A stretch of DNA of 64,000 bases, from contig JADWQD010000007.1 of the NCBI GenBank assembly GCA_016110215.1, positions 186,001 to 250,000 of the forward strand, given 5' to 3'. This DNA comes from Capronia americana (lineage: Eukaryota > Ascomycota > Eurotiomycetes > Chaetothyriales > Herpotrichiellaceae). The notes under the pieces are model-generated. The model did no database searches and was not told where the DNA came from. It worked only from the letters and a program-made list of their open reading frames with translations. Shown here one piece after another: positions 11,059 to 22,558 of the stretch (position 1 is its first letter; each line of letters begins with the position of its first letter). Position numbers and translations under genes: made by a program.

Positions 11059-11794
11059 GAGACAATCACAATCATGATATACACAATGGGTTTTGGGTGA
11101 CCATTCCTCTGGAAGGAACCCCCCGCTATATTTGTTTCTAGGGGTATGGCTAGCAATACATAAGGAGCACTTAGGCACAAAGAACGACCTGGAACGATGA
11201 CTGATCGGAAGCTGAGGGGAAGAAATGTGTCATGCTGAGGCTGCACCGCAGTTGAGATTTGAGGCAAGTTTGAGCAGAGCACGAGGCGAACTGCAGGCCC
11301 AACCGGACGGCGGGCTATTTTTACTATTTTTACCTCGGGTTCAAGGAAAACGGGGACCTGGAGAAGCTCGTTTGGCTAGCTGGATCGGGGCACAATATGC
11401 AGCTCGGGAACTCTCACTCTCATCTTTGTCCTCACCTCAACCCTTACCAGGGTCATTCCCAACCAAAGGACCCCCGTCCAGATTGGATACTCAGATGGTG
11501 GCTTGAAAGCTGAAGATGAAATTTTCGAGAGTAAGAAGAATATCATTTTTGGTGAATTACTTCCATCTGAAATCATGCCCGGTGACAAACTTTGCAGTGT
11601 CACTGAGTGCTCGAGTCAGTCAATCTTGCGTCCAGCGAGACTCACAGCCGCGAGTGTGACATGGAACGACAAACGACTATTTTGACCTGTACCTCACTTT
11701 CACCATTAACCCCACGCCCGAGACTTCTTCGCTGCTACCCGGCATCCAGCATCGGACCGGCAGCCCATTGACGAGTGAACAACAGTCCGCCCGT
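11059..11794. other. Intergenic region
   Basis: Promoter side of the RING gene and 3' flank of the sugar transporter. A short T/A-rich tract lies near 11320-11335. No gene seen. Confidence 0.4.
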
Positions 11795-13737
11795 TCAGGG
11801 TGCCTCATTCTTCTCGACTGTTTGAGTCGTGTGACCAGCCTCAGTATGGTCACTATCTTCCCGCTCACGGTGGACGGCATAACTCAGCTTCCTCTCAGCA
11901 TCGACTTCGCCATGCTCTTCTCGCCTGATCTTGTTATAGTCGACGTGAGTGTTCCAAGGCTTGACGCTGCTCAAGAAGAGTTCTTCGACCTCTTCCAGAG
12001 TCTTGCCGGCCGTTTCAGGGAAGCAGAAGAATACGTGGATGGTCATGGCCGTGCAGAAAACACCAAAAATGATGTAGACCTTCCACTTGATGTTGACAAA
12101 TGCCGGAGGGACGAAGTATGAGAGCGCGAAGTTGAAGATCCAGTTAGACGACGTGGTGAGGGCGACCGCCTTACCTCTGACGCGGAGGGGGTACAACTCT
12201 GGCGGATAGATCCATGAGACGGGGCCCCAGGTTGGCGCGAAGGAGGCGACGAACAAGTAGGTGCAAGCGATGACACCTTTGGCTGCGCCACCGTGAATCT
12301 GCCAGGACTCTTCTTCGACGTGGTCGACTCCTCCAGGAGGCGCCGGAGAGCCATATGAAGCCATCAATCCAGCATTGGCATACATCCAGATGGCCATGAA
12401 GGTGGAACCAATCATCAATGGCCAGCGGCGCCCCCAGCGATCGATAAATATGAGCGCGAAGATAGTCATGAGGACGTTGATAACATATTGGATCGACGAG
12501 GCCACCAGGTTAGTATTGCCAGAGAGACCAGCCATACCTGTTGCCGGTGTCAGCGGCCGCGACAAAAGAGACAAGACAATGCACTTACCAAAGACGTACG
12601 TGATGTAGTACATCATCACGTTCATACCCGTGAGCTGCGACCAGATCTGCGTGAAAACACCGATATGCGTGCGGTTGATCATCTTGGGCTTGAACAGCTC
12701 AAGATATGTTACGTCGGCATTTCTGCGTTCAAATTCACACATCTCCTTGATCTCGTTGAGCTCAAGCAGCACGAATGGCGCATTGCGATCACCCTTTGCG
12801 TGGACAAGAGCCAACACGCCGTGGCATTCTTCCCAGCGGTCATTGCGCGCCAGCCATCTGTACCCAGATCAGCAGTTTCTCAACCCGGCTTCGGCGACCG
12901 TGACTTACCTGGGACTCTCTGGGAGGAGAAAGAGAGCGAAAAAGAGGAAGATGGCGGGAATCATCTGCAAGCCCCATGGGATGCGGAAGGCCGCTACTCC
13001 GTCGATGTAACTGCAGCCGTAGCTGATGTAGAACATGATCAGAATACCCCAGGTGATGGCCCACTGTTGGGCGCCGACCACTCGTCCTCGCTTGCTGGGA
13101 GGCGCCAATTCTGATACATAGACAGGAACTGGCATCGAAAGATTAGACCCGTGGGTGGCAGGCAGCGGGAGATGATCAAAGTACCTTGAGCAGAGCAGAT
13201 ACCGACGCTGAAACCGTTGATGAAACGACCAACGATCAGCATGGCAATGTTCTGGGAAGCGCACACGATGATTGAGCCGATGCACCAGATGACGGCCCCG
13301 ATTTGAATTGCTCGCTTGCGGCCGAACATATCAGTCAACTGCAAAGCATGTTAACCAAGCAGTCACAATGGACACCACGGCCACATACGAAACCAGATGC
13401 CAGTGCACCAATGAATGAACCGCCCGGCATGGACGCAGTGATGCCACCCTGAACATCAGATCTGGGGCCGGAGCACTGCGGAGGTCCATGTGGGCCTTGG
13501 TTGAAGTAGCTGAACAGTCGGTCAGTCAGTCCAGTGCTTCGAAAGTCCTGCTCACGGCGGGATAGTACCATTTGTATTGCTGCGTGCCGATGCTGAAAGC
13601 GAGTCAGTCTACGTATGGCCTTGACACTGTCCCTGCGCAACTCACATGGCAGACATCGAGGAGATATCAAACCCGAACAGGCCACCGCCGATGACGGCGA
13701 TGGCCGTGATGAAGTAGATGTTGCCTATCTGATACAT
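11795..13737 (-). CDS. MFS monosaccharide (hexose/xylose-type) transporter
   Basis: Sugar:proton symporter of the MFS sugar-porter family in the plasma membrane. Seven exons: 13646-13737, 13569-13592, 13389-13509, 13185-13338, 12909-13128, 12589-12857, 11795-12537, giving 540 residues. Frame is kept across every junction. Family landmarks in order: GFDISSMSAIIGT in TM1, the junction product QYKCYFNQGP, GGITASMPGGSFIGAL, DMFGRKR (loop 2-3), PVYVSELAPP..RG, FLLPESPRWLA (end of TM6), GVFTQIWSQLTGMNVMMYY, FIDRWGRRWPL (loop 8-9), FAPTWGPVSWIYPPELYPLRVRGKA, and PETAGKTLEEVEELF at the C-terminus. The 24-nt second exon uses an unusual GTACTA donor, but only this choice restores the family sequence; a nearby GTGAGC would shift the frame. 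The precise substrate cannot be read from the sequence. Confidence 0.9.
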
Positions 13738-15492
13738 GATGGCAGCGAGGTCCCGTAAGCCAATCGCGGCACGAAGGAGGTGTGTCGAGAGTCACCAGAG
13801 GTGGAAGGAAAGTTGATAGATTTCAGGTGGCATCTGGGTGTTCTTGTATTTCCATCAGGCAGGGGGAACCGGGACGGACATGTCAACGGATTGGACCTAG
13901 TCCTGCATCTGCAGACCTTGGGTGAGAGGGTGTCGAGGGTGTTCCTGTGACCATCTGCGGAGAAATGTTACATGGTGCATCCATTACCCTGCTTTCATGG
14001 TTGTACCGAACTGACAGGACCAACAGTCCGCGTTAAGTCCTTGTGGGGAAGGGAGGAGAAGCTGGAGAATGCATGGTCTCTTGGTGTACGAGTACTAGGA
14101 GGTATGGAGGGTCTCCAAGCTCGAGGCTTTTCCTCGAATAAGCGTCAGCCACTGGAAGCTTGTCCTGCAGACGCCATCACCGCCTTCTGCCCAATCCCAT
14201 TGACTCACTATGCGTTGGCTTGCTTTGGGCTGGAAAATCGGCAGGGTTAAAGGGCGCCAGGAGCAGAAGGCTCGCACGCCATGAGCGCCACTGACCGCAT
14301 TTCTTTGCTAAAGCTGTGGGGATCGACCGTTTCAGACGTGCACCAAGTGTACCGCACGGCTAACGAGGCATGGCAGCCTCCAGAACATCAATGGCGGCCT
14401 GACGGCAATGGGACTGCTGATCATTATTGCGACGCTCCCCACTGCCATTCACCGGGTTTCTGTTATGTTGATCAATGCAACGTTGCCTGTGACTGTCGAC
14501 GAAGCGCTCCAATCTTCGATGCCTGCGATGCTTGCAACCCCAGGTATTCGGTCGAATCTTCGAGCGAGAAGGGCTGAGACAGGCTCCTAGAACACGTCGC
14601 GTTGCATACGAGGTAATCCGAGTTCCAATCCAAGGCGATTTGCAGCTGTACACCGCAGGATGGTTTCCTACCGAGCTACGATTCCAGACAAGTCCTCTGA
14701 GATGACCCTTGCCTTATCTAGCCCTAGGTCCGAGTTGGAGCCTTCGAATGCTCGCCGGATCGTCCACACGTGTCAGTGTGCCGTTGCTGATCTCGTATTC
14801 TTACGAGCTGCTGTGCCCTCTGGAGATTCCGAACCGGAAAGGTTGCATTGCGACCGGAATTGCGATGCCGAGTCCAGTTCTTGGCCCACGTCTATCAACC
14901 CTACTCGTAAGAGCGCTTCAAGTGTCGTCCAGGGGAGATGATGAAATGATGCGGTGGACGTTGGAGCACCGAGACGTTCAAGTAGACCGTCTGCACTCAC
15001 GGACCGGTATTGCATATGTTGCAAGGCTGTGTAGAGGAGCTGGTCGATGCCCCTCCCGCGACGCAGATTTGGCTCACACGGGACAGAGAATGCGAGCCTC
15101 AATGTGGCGTCCACAACCACTTTTTACCTTCTAAGCGCAACAGAAGTGGCTCAACTAAGTCCAGGCTGGCTGTTTGGATATCGTAGATTGACCACTTCTA
15201 CCACCTCTATCGACACGTACTCGGGATCGATGGTTTCCCATTTCCTGATTGGCTCGTCGTCGCTGACTCATAAATCGGGACACCTCTGTTGTCGGATTGT
15301 ACTCATGGTTCTGATGTAGGCATCAACAATGCGCACATCATCATTAGACGAAGGACACGGTGGCTGGAAACGGTGAATGGGCAGCGTTCATACGCAGGTC
15401 GAATGTGGTTCGTGCAGAAGCACAATTTGCAACAACTTCCACGCCCAGAAACCACCAAGATCGAGAAGAAGCTCCCACACGGCTGACCAGAG
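13738..15492. other. Intergenic region
   Basis: About 1.75 kb between the divergent starts of the sugar transporter (-) and the acetyltransferase (+). Frames of up to ~140 codons occur on both strands but overlap each other and resemble nothing known. Probably two promoters plus non-coding sequence. Confidence 0.4.
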
Positions 15493-16444
15493 ATGGGTTC
15501 TCCTTCATCGCTGCCCGGCTCTAAGGTCGCAGTCAAGCCGGTCACATCAGAGGCCGACCTGCCCGTCTGCGCACGTCTAGCCGACATAGCATTGAAACCG
15601 GACCCATTCCACGAATTCAAGGCTCGGTACTGTTCGCAGAACGTATACGAAGAGACATTGGAGAAAATAACCGAGGCACTGCGCGATGATCGGGGGAGGT
15701 ATTGTCTGCTCAAGGCCGTCGTGCCGGCTTCGTCGACGTCTGAGTCGGAACAGAGCACAGCACAGACGACTCAAGGGTCTAGAGCAGATGCCGCTGAGAT
15801 CATCGTAGGGTTTGCGCAATGGCGGTGCGGCTACGTCGAAGTCCCAAAGATGGATCCGTTTGCGGCACGCAAAGAGCCGGAGAGGAGCCCGAGCCTTGAG
15901 GCAGGCGTAACGAATGTGGCTGTCGCTGAGGCGAACGGCCAGGAGACTGGTAATGCTGTCTCAGCAGACGTGGATTCAATTGCTGCTGGGAAAGTTGAAC
16001 GCTCCCGAAAGACACATCCATTCTATTCGAATCCGCACGACGAACTCGCACGGAAACTGATGAACTTGTATATCGGCACGATGCGAGGGAAGAGGCATGT
16101 GTGTAAGTCTCAAATGTGCCCCGCTATATCTTTGTCCAGTTGTCCATTCTTCAGACTGCAGGCCACTGATCATAGCATCCATGTTCTCAGATCTCCACCG
16201 CTTGTTCGTCGACCCGTCCTACCAGCGTCAAGGCATCGGGCAGAAACTGCTCAACTGGGGAATTGAGACTGCTGACCGGGAGAATCTTGGGGCATGGCTC
16301 TTCTGTCGCCCAGCTGGGTACAGGCTTTATGAGCGGAATGGATGGAAGGTTGTTCTTGCCGTTGAGGTAGACGCACCTGACGAAGATTTGGAAGTACCAC
16401 CTGTTGTGGCAATGTTAAGGTCGCCCGCAGGACACAGAGGGTAA
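15493..16444 (+). CDS. GNAT-family N-acetyltransferase
   Basis: Acetyl-CoA-dependent N-acetyltransferase fold. Exons 15493-16102 and 16191-16444 (88-nt intron GTAAGT..TCAG) give 287 residues. The N-terminal part starts with VKPVTSEADLPVCARLADIAL, a common opening of fungal GNAT proteins. A weakly conserved, Glu/Ala-rich insert of about 50 residues follows (~115-170). The splice joins KRHV to YLHRLFVDPSYQRQGIGQKLLNWG, the acetyl-CoA-binding motif A (Q-x-x-G-x-G), and GYRLYERNGWKVV is the usual C-terminal strand/helix. The acceptor substrate is not predictable; fungal members of this type are mostly uncharacterised. Confidence 0.85.
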
Positions 16445-17089
16445 TATCACCGGGGTTCCGGGATCCGTGTTGGCAGGCATTTACATAGAAGCAACGTGTA
16501 CAATGAGATCCGACATCAGACCTGCGGTTATAGCTTCGGCTTCAACTCGTCCAAGGCTGCATGTGCTGATGGAACGGCGACAACAGAAAAAGAGTGAAGG
16601 AGACAGACGCTCAAAAGACGTTTATAAATTGCACATGGGATTGCCTACCTCCTCTTGTGTTGGCAAAAGGAGCCAAACATGTCAGTATTCGATGCTTTTG
16701 CTCTACCTTCCCCAAGCGTGTGAGACCGCAAGGTGGAAGAGCACTTCGTACTCTCCAAGCAGTAGCCTGTTTAGTTCAAGACACGTGCAACACCCAACTT
16801 GCATTTGCCCTCATTGAGCAATCTTCGAACATTCGCCAGGTTCCTGGGTGATCGTGACCGCCACTTTGCGATTAGTAGAGCCAGCCAGATCGGATTGAAG
16901 GCCCCCGCCCGCGACGCGAGATCTGACAGAGCTTTGCACAGGCCCGACCTCGTAAGTCGTACACCACTTCTGGAGATCTTGCGCCATTCAAACCGCGACT
17001 AAGCTCGAGTGGAGTACTCCGTGCCGAGTCAACAGATTTGGGGTGTAGCGGAAGGACACCATGTTTCCTGGTTCTGCAAGCACCCGGCA
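16445..17089. other. Intergenic region between convergent genes
   Basis: 3' flanks of the acetyltransferase (+) and the EXPERA protein (-). Nothing else recognised. Confidence 0.45.
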
Positions 17090-17878
17090 TCAACTCCTCT
17101 TCTTCGAGGCATTGATGGCCGTGGCAACCTTGAAGGCTGAGGAGATCTCCACAAAGGCCGTATACAGAACCCAGAGGGGTATGAACACCCACAACATATT
17201 GAAGAATACTAGGTATAGCCAGAGATAGACCGGATCATCGCTGCCAAGTGCGGTGTTTCCGCTGAGCCATTCTGGTGCGAAAGTCATAAAACCTCCGTAC
17301 AACTCTCCAGTTGCAATCGCAATTGCTGTGAACCAAAGTGCTGGTAGATATCGACCTTTGTGAGCCTCCTCTGTCGAATTCGTGTACTTTGTGATCAGGT
17401 AGCAGACGTAAACGGCGGCAGGTCCAGCCAAGCCAACAGTGAGTATTTCCAGCGAAATGACCGTCAGATCCGCGCCTCCCCATCTTCGATCGGCTTTTGC
17501 ATATTCTTGCCACAGTCTCGCCATTGGCGCTTGCGAGTATATAGCACCATAGCGTCGGTCAGGTCGATTGTACAAGTAGGCTTGTGGCTCACCGCCCCAG
17601 GCAGCTGGGTGCGAGATGTCTGGTGTTCTGGCAGGCAACTGGTGGTAGGAGAAGAAGCAGTGGTAGAGATAGCTGCCCTCGATGATAAAATGGGTAAGAA
17701 AGTCGTATGCGTGCCACAAGAAGAGGAAGTACAGCTTCCTCGGCGTGGACTTGGGCAGAGCGTAAGCGGCCAATGCCTGCGCTGACGGCATGAGGGAGAA
17801 GGCGACGGCGAGCGAGAAAGCTGTACCTGCATCCAGCGTAAATGGTGGGCTTGTGGCCGTTACCACGGCAGAGGCCAT
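17090..17878 (-). CDS. EXPERA-domain (emopamil-binding-protein-like) membrane protein
   Basis: Intronless, 262 residues, with several hydrophobic segments. The core WHAYDFLTHFIIEGSYLYHCF has the His/Glu pattern of the EBP/EXPERA family, in which such residues catalyse sterol delta8-delta7 isomerisation in animals and plants. Also matching are WQEYAKADRRW, TVGLAGPAAVYVCYLI and the last helices GELYGGFMTFAPEW..LWLYLVFFNMLWVFIPLWVLY. The C-terminus NASKKRS is Lys-rich, compatible with ER retention. Most fungi make ergosterol with the unrelated Erg2 isomerase, so this need not be a sterol isomerase; other EXPERA proteins act as chaperones or lipid-binding proteins. Confidence 0.82.
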   Translation of the reverse strand: MASAVVTATSPPFTLDAGTAFSLAVAFSLMPSAQALAAYALPKSTPRKLYFLFLWHAYDFLTHFIIEGSYLYHCFFSYHQLPARTPDISHPAAWGGEPQAYLYNRPDRRYGAIYSQAPMARLWQEYAKADRRWGGADLTVISLEILTVGLAGPAAVYVCYLITKYTNSTEEAHKGRYLPALWFTAIAIATGELYGGFMTFAPEWLSGNTALGSDDPVYLWLYLVFFNMLWVFIPLWVLYTAFVEISSAFKVATAINASKKRS

Positions 17879-18569
17879 CTCGACTGCGCAGAGAGCCGAT
17901 ACAGAGACGAGGTGAGATGGGACAGAGAGATGTGTTGGGGGAGGAAGAGAGCCATTAATACGGACTTACTGTCTCGTTCCCGGCCGATCACTAAATCAAA
18001 TGCAGGAACCAACTGGGAGGAGCTTACCGAGTACGCTCGCCGTGGCTCGCCTGATGTGCTTTAGGGGCCACGAGGGCCGCCCAAGCTGCTTTAAGCCAAG
18101 CCGAGCCAAGCCTAGCAGGAAATCTTTCCCCAGCTTTTCCAGCCAAACGCCTTGCCCAGCTGCCTGACGGCACCCCGCCTTAAGACTGCAACCCCACGCA
18201 AAAACAAATCCTTCACTCAAACGAGGGGCTCGAGGGGGTCGTGCTTGGTGTTGGCCCGCCTATTCTGGAAGGCGACTTCAGCTCATCACACGACGCACAT
18301 GGCTTGTTCCTGTCTGGACCATGTCATCCTCTGCTCTCCTCTTCCGGCACCCTGAGGCTTCCCTGTGCCGGCGTGGTGACTACAGCCCTCCAACTCTGCT
18401 TTCTCTTGCATGATGTTTCGTCGCTAATGGGCTTGGGCCCGTATCTTTTGAATTAGTGAGCCTCCTTGGTGATCGGGCTTGACCCGAGCAAGAACCTGGT
18501 TTCAAGCTCTCGAGCGATCAAGCTCTCGTCCCTCCCACAATTCCAGACGGTCTCCCGAATATCTCATGA
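17879..18569. other. Divergent promoter region
   Basis: Lies between the divergent EXPERA gene (-) and Zn2Cys6 gene (+). It contains an imperfectly repeated GCC/AAG-rich stretch around 18060-18140. No gene recognised. Confidence 0.4.
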
Positions 18570-20609
18570 ATGGCCGACGGCTGGGAAGCTCAGCCTGAGG
18601 CTGACGCCGGAGCTCAGGCGGCGGCCGAACCACTCCAGTCTCTGCTGCCATGCGATGCATGCAGGAAACGGAAAGTGAGGTGCAGTAAAGAAGAGCCCTG
18701 CGATCGATGTGTTGCGGCTGGTCTACGGTGCACCAGAGACATTGTGCGAAAGAAGCGGGGACCGAAGAAAGGCTCGGGCTCTGTGATTGCAAAGCTGCGG
18801 GATGAAAGCCAGGCATCGTCACCGCAGGACCAGACCCTACCTACATTCGATCTATCCCCGTTGCAGCTGCAGATGCCTGCTCTGAACCGAACAGTGACCA
18901 ACGACAGCCCGTTGGAATCGCCACTGACCTCTCCGACCTCTTCCCCTTTTGGCGAGACGTATGGACCAACGTTGGACCCTCTGAACGTCCCGCGCTCTGT
19001 TCCTGTGATCCAGAATGGCACTGGTTTGGATCCGACTTCTCATACAGCATTCGGACAAGCAGGGATCCAGTTTCCCGCGTCCTGGCAGATGCAGCCGTCC
19101 GAACTCTTGCAGTTTCAAGCACCAATGTCGCCAACCGGGTACATGTCGATCAGCGATCTCGCGCACGAAATCTTCCAAGAGCCACATGCTTCGATACCGC
19201 AAGGCCCTCTTTCTAGGACCAATGTGCAGACGCCTTCAAGGGCGTCCACTCCACTCACCAAACCTACATCGTTGGACGCATTGTTGACGGGTGTGCCTAG
19301 CGGCGGCGCTTCTCCATCCCCAACCACGGCGAGCTCGCCAAGCCAACTTCACGGGCCCAAATACCTGTATCGAAGCAACTCCGGGGACTTCCAGAATTCG
19401 TACCAGATACAGATACAACTGCTCGCTGCCGAGTTCGAACTGTCGGCCTACTTAATGACCCAGTGCATTCGCCAATACTTCCGACATCTCTACCCGATCC
19501 GCCCGACAATCCACGAAGGTTCATTCCTTCTCCGGCTCAACCGACATGACGAACTATCGAATGAAGAAAAGATTCTCATCCTGTCGATCTGTGCCAACAC
19601 GGTTCTTCACGCAGCGCCGCAATCCGACCTCTCCTTGGACAAGAAAATGCAACTGGCCAAGCAGTTCGTCGAAATATGCCTCTTTCTGCGTCGGCAGTAT
19701 GACTGGGCCGAAACAGCCACGCTCTTATCGATACAAGCCAGCTACCATATCTCTGTTGCGCTTTTCGAGCTCAAGAGACCCCGGGCTCATCATTTCTACC
19801 TGCGAGAGGCCATCTCCATGTCCATTGAACAGGGCCTTCACCTCGAGTCTACCTATGTTGGCATGGACCAGATCCAAGCAATCTGTTCTCGGCGCACTTT
19901 TGCTCTCTTGTTTATTACTGAACGGGGTTTGGCCATCCTCCGTAACAAACCTGCCCAAATCTCCCGCCTGCCTCGACTCTCCACGGATTACTTTGACGAC
20001 CAGGATGGTGTCATCCTCGCCGGTTTTGCTGCTCTGGTCAATTTATTCTCCGTCCTGGACGAGAAATTTGTTCGTCTCTGGAGCTCAACATCACTCGACT
20101 CGGAATCATCCGGGTATGAACCTTATGAGAACATAGCGGCCATCCAACACTCATTAAACGAGATGTCCTTCGAGAACTTCCACATGACGGACATACAGAG
20201 AGCAGATGTGCTTATTACGCATCAGTGGCTACGTTTAATATTTTGGCAAGCCGCTATGCGCCAGGGCCTGATCAGCTACAGTGCGCCTGATCCGATCTTC
20301 TCTTCCACTTACCCCATCACCATCGCCAAGAACCTTCATGCGATGATTGCCGATATCAGCCACGGTGCTATCCTCGTCCACGGCCTCGGCATATTTGAGA
20401 AACTCTTTGAGGTGGCGTATACGCTGATGGACGCATTGACCATTGCCAACGCAAATTGGTCCGAGAGCCAAGAGTTGCGGTACCTCTTCGACGTGCTGAG
20501 TGCAAGTCCAAACAGTCAAAGCATCTACGTCAAGATGCTGAGAACGAAGATCGAGACAGAAAGGAGTCCGGCTGCCAGTCCACCACATCAGGGACCGGGA
20601 CTGTTATAA
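18570..20609 (+). CDS. Zn2Cys6 fungal transcription factor
   Basis: Intronless, 679 residues. The zinc cluster has cysteines at 28, 31, 38, 44, 47 and 54 (C-x2-C-x6-C-x5-C-x2-C-x6-C), followed by a basic linker KKRGPKKGSGSVIAKLR. A Ser/Pro/Thr-rich region spans ~80-280. A fungal-specific transcription factor domain starts near residue 290 (LMTQCIRQYFRHLYPIRPTIHEGSFLLRL) with ICANTVLH, FYLREAISMSIEQGLHLES and RRTFALLFITERGLAI typical of that fold. This is a nuclear DNA-binding regulator. The linker resembles that of sugar-utilisation regulators, but target genes cannot be assigned; the two sugar permeases in the window are only candidates by proximity. Confidence 0.9.
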   Translation: MADGWEAQPEADAGAQAAAEPLQSLLPCDACRKRKVRCSKEEPCDRCVAAGLRCTRDIVRKKRGPKKGSGSVIAKLRDESQASSPQDQTLPTFDLSPLQLQMPALNRTVTNDSPLESPLTSPTSSPFGETYGPTLDPLNVPRSVPVIQNGTGLDPTSHTAFGQAGIQFPASWQMQPSELLQFQAPMSPTGYMSISDLAHEIFQEPHASIPQGPLSRTNVQTPSRASTPLTKPTSLDALLTGVPSGGASPSPTTASSPSQLHGPKYLYRSNSGDFQNSYQIQIQLLAAEFELSAYLMTQCIRQYFRHLYPIRPTIHEGSFLLRLNRHDELSNEEKILILSICANTVLHAAPQSDLSLDKKMQLAKQFVEICLFLRRQYDWAETATLLSIQASYHISVALFELKRPRAHHFYLREAISMSIEQGLHLESTYVGMDQIQAICSRRTFALLFITERGLAILRNKPAQISRLPRLSTDYFDDQDGVILAGFAALVNLFSVLDEKFVRLWSSTSLDSESSGYEPYENIAAIQHSLNEMSFENFHMTDIQRADVLITHQWLRLIFWQAAMRQGLISYSAPDPIFSSTYPITIAKNLHAMIADISHGAILVHGLGIFEKLFEVAYTLMDALTIANANWSESQELRYLFDVLSASPNSQSIYVKMLRTKIETERSPAASPPHQGPGLL

Positions 20610-21283
20610 TTGGGGCAGAACGGAAACCATGGGCCCGGGATATACGAGATATGATTCTAATGCGCCGGGGGCTCCAGGACAGCACATATCTTTGGAATAA
20701 CATACCCCTGGGATACATAATGACATAATGACAGGACTGACGAGCTATTCCACATGCCGTCTTTCAATCCCAATTAACTGTCGCCGTGAACGCCTGTGTT
20801 CCTTGGCCTCGTGCATTGAGACCTGTAATGACTAAGAAGGTCTTGGCATATTTTGAATGTTTACAGTAGACGGCATCGATTTCCGTGAAGCGGGGTAAGC
20901 GGCGTCAGCAATGGGAATTGAATTGTCCATATCGGATTTCCGCATGGTTAGCCAGCAGGGAGCCAAGAAGAGTCACAGGCATCATGGCAATTGCCTCTCA
21001 CATGGGGCTGACAGTGCCTCCGGTTGGAGCAAACTGGACGTGGCGAGTGCAACGGCCTAAAGTCCTGGCCTGTCACCGCGGTGACTGTGTGAGTGACGAG
21101 CAGTGACCTCATCGTCAACCGAATCAGAGAAAAGTCTGGTTGCAATCATCTGCAGGCAGCACTCAATCCAGCACCTTCCTCCTTGCTAATAAAAGATCCC
21201 AAACATACCTCGTACTCTGAATCCTTCCTCATTGTTCTGCCCCCAAATTGATCCTCACATTCACCCGCTACAGTACAGTCAGA
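20610..21283. other. Intergenic region
   Basis: Terminator side of the Zn2Cys6 gene and promoter of the next plus-strand gene. No further feature recognised. Confidence 0.4.
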
Positions 21284-22558
21284 ATGTCGACCCCAGCCAA
21301 TGGCTATCCCGCCGAAAAGGTGGCTGACGTCGAGGTGCTTCCGGCCCCGGCGACGTCTTCTCGTACGCCTCCAGCAAGACGCAGCAACCCCATCGGCCGT
21401 TTCTTCAGACGTGTCTTTGCCGTCCTCAGCGTCGTCCTGGTTCTGAAAGTCTGTTACCTTGCCTTCGAAGCACTCCCCCGAGGCTGCCACGGGCTGAGAA
21501 CGCAAATGTCTTCTAACTACGATCCTGTCGTTGATGGTGGTCACCAGCACCCATTTCCACCGATTGGGGACTGGAAACCCTTCCAGGGCACTACTCACTT
21601 CGAATTCGACCCCGCCACTGCGTCTGGCTTCTCCGTCCGGGGAGCTCAAGCCTTCGGCAAAGTCGTCTTTGAGACCTCCAAACTATCGGACAAAGTCGTG
21701 ATCGATTTGGACATCAAGACCAACAAAAAGGACAAGGATGGCGAGGTTACAGTCAAGGAAGACAATGGCTACCTCACCGTCGATACCCCTAACGCAGGCA
21801 AAATGGAGACCTATGCCTCCGCTAAAATCCAGATCCCCTCCAACATCATCGGCGAGTTCGCCATCCCGCAATTCCAGGTCGATGTGCCCCGTCACATGGT
21901 CGACTTCAGCGGTCTCCCCGAGTCCCTCGAGATCGACAGCTTCAAGGTCCGCATCGGCAAGGGATTCGTCAAGCCCGGCCCTGTACACACCAACACGACA
22001 ACAATCTCCATCGGCAACGGTGCGCTGAAAGGCTCTCTTATCCACGCCCGCTACGAAACCAACGTCGACGTAGGCCACGGCAACGTCACCCTCGACATTC
22101 CCGACATTTCATCGGGCAACCAAGGCGCCACAAACATCCACCTTGGCAATGGGCACCTAAAAGGCACGCTCTCCATTTACAACTCCACCACCGTGGACGT
22201 CGCCTCCGGCAGTATTTACATCGGTGTTGACTTCAAGCACTCTGACCCCCGCGCCAGCCTCTCGACGAAGATTGCGTCTGGAAACTCGCGTGTGTACGTC
22301 AACTCGATCGCCGCGGAGCGTCTGCTCGAATCGACGCACACATCCATTAATGACGACCAATTGATCACGTACCCGTCCAATTTCCAGGGTACGATTGATG
22401 CGAGAGGCGTGGTTGGCGATGTCAAGCTTGCAGGCAAGGATCTCGCCGTTGAAAAGGTCGTCGGTGGCCTTGTAGGCCGACAGGGAGATAGTAGCCGGAA
22501 TAGCATCAGTGTCAAATCCGTGAGGGGCAAGCTGGACATTCTTGTCGGAGACGAGTAA
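21284..22558 (+). CDS. Type II membrane protein with DUF4097-like beta-solenoid ectodomain
   Basis: Intronless, 424 residues. The start is the ATG of MSTPANGYPAEK; an upstream in-frame non-ATG extension is ignored. Residues 1-43 are polar and end with a basic patch (ARRSNPIGRFFRR); 44-62 form one membrane helix (VFAVLSVVLVLKVCYLAF). The remaining ~360 residues lack further membrane segments. They show recurring short beta-strand blocks ending in G-N-G/L-K-G (IGNGALKGSL, LGNGHLKGTLSIYN, VASGSIYIGV) and several N-x-T/S sequons, as expected for a lumenal or extracellular beta-helix of the putative-adhesin DUF4097 kind. Function unknown. A fungal-specific cell-surface or secretory-pathway role is inference only. 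Confidence 0.72.
   Translation: MSTPANGYPAEKVADVEVLPAPATSSRTPPARRSNPIGRFFRRVFAVLSVVLVLKVCYLAFEALPRGCHGLRTQMSSNYDPVVDGGHQHPFPPIGDWKPFQGTTHFEFDPATASGFSVRGAQAFGKVVFETSKLSDKVVIDLDIKTNKKDKDGEVTVKEDNGYLTVDTPNAGKMETYASAKIQIPSNIIGEFAIPQFQVDVPRHMVDFSGLPESLEIDSFKVRIGKGFVKPGPVHTNTTTISIGNGALKGSLIHARYETNVDVGHGNVTLDIPDISSGNQGATNIHLGNGHLKGTLSIYNSTTVDVASGSIYIGVDFKHSDPRASLSTKIASGNSRVYVNSIAAERLLESTHTSINDDQLITYPSNFQGTIDARGVVGDVKLAGKDLAVEKVVGGLVGRQGDSSRNSISVKSVRGKLDILVGDE

Noticed and set aside
13551..13592. Alternative GTGAGC donor for exon 2 of the first sugar transporter
   Set aside because: It shifts the frame into exon 3. The weaker GTACTA donor keeps frame and restores the family motif.
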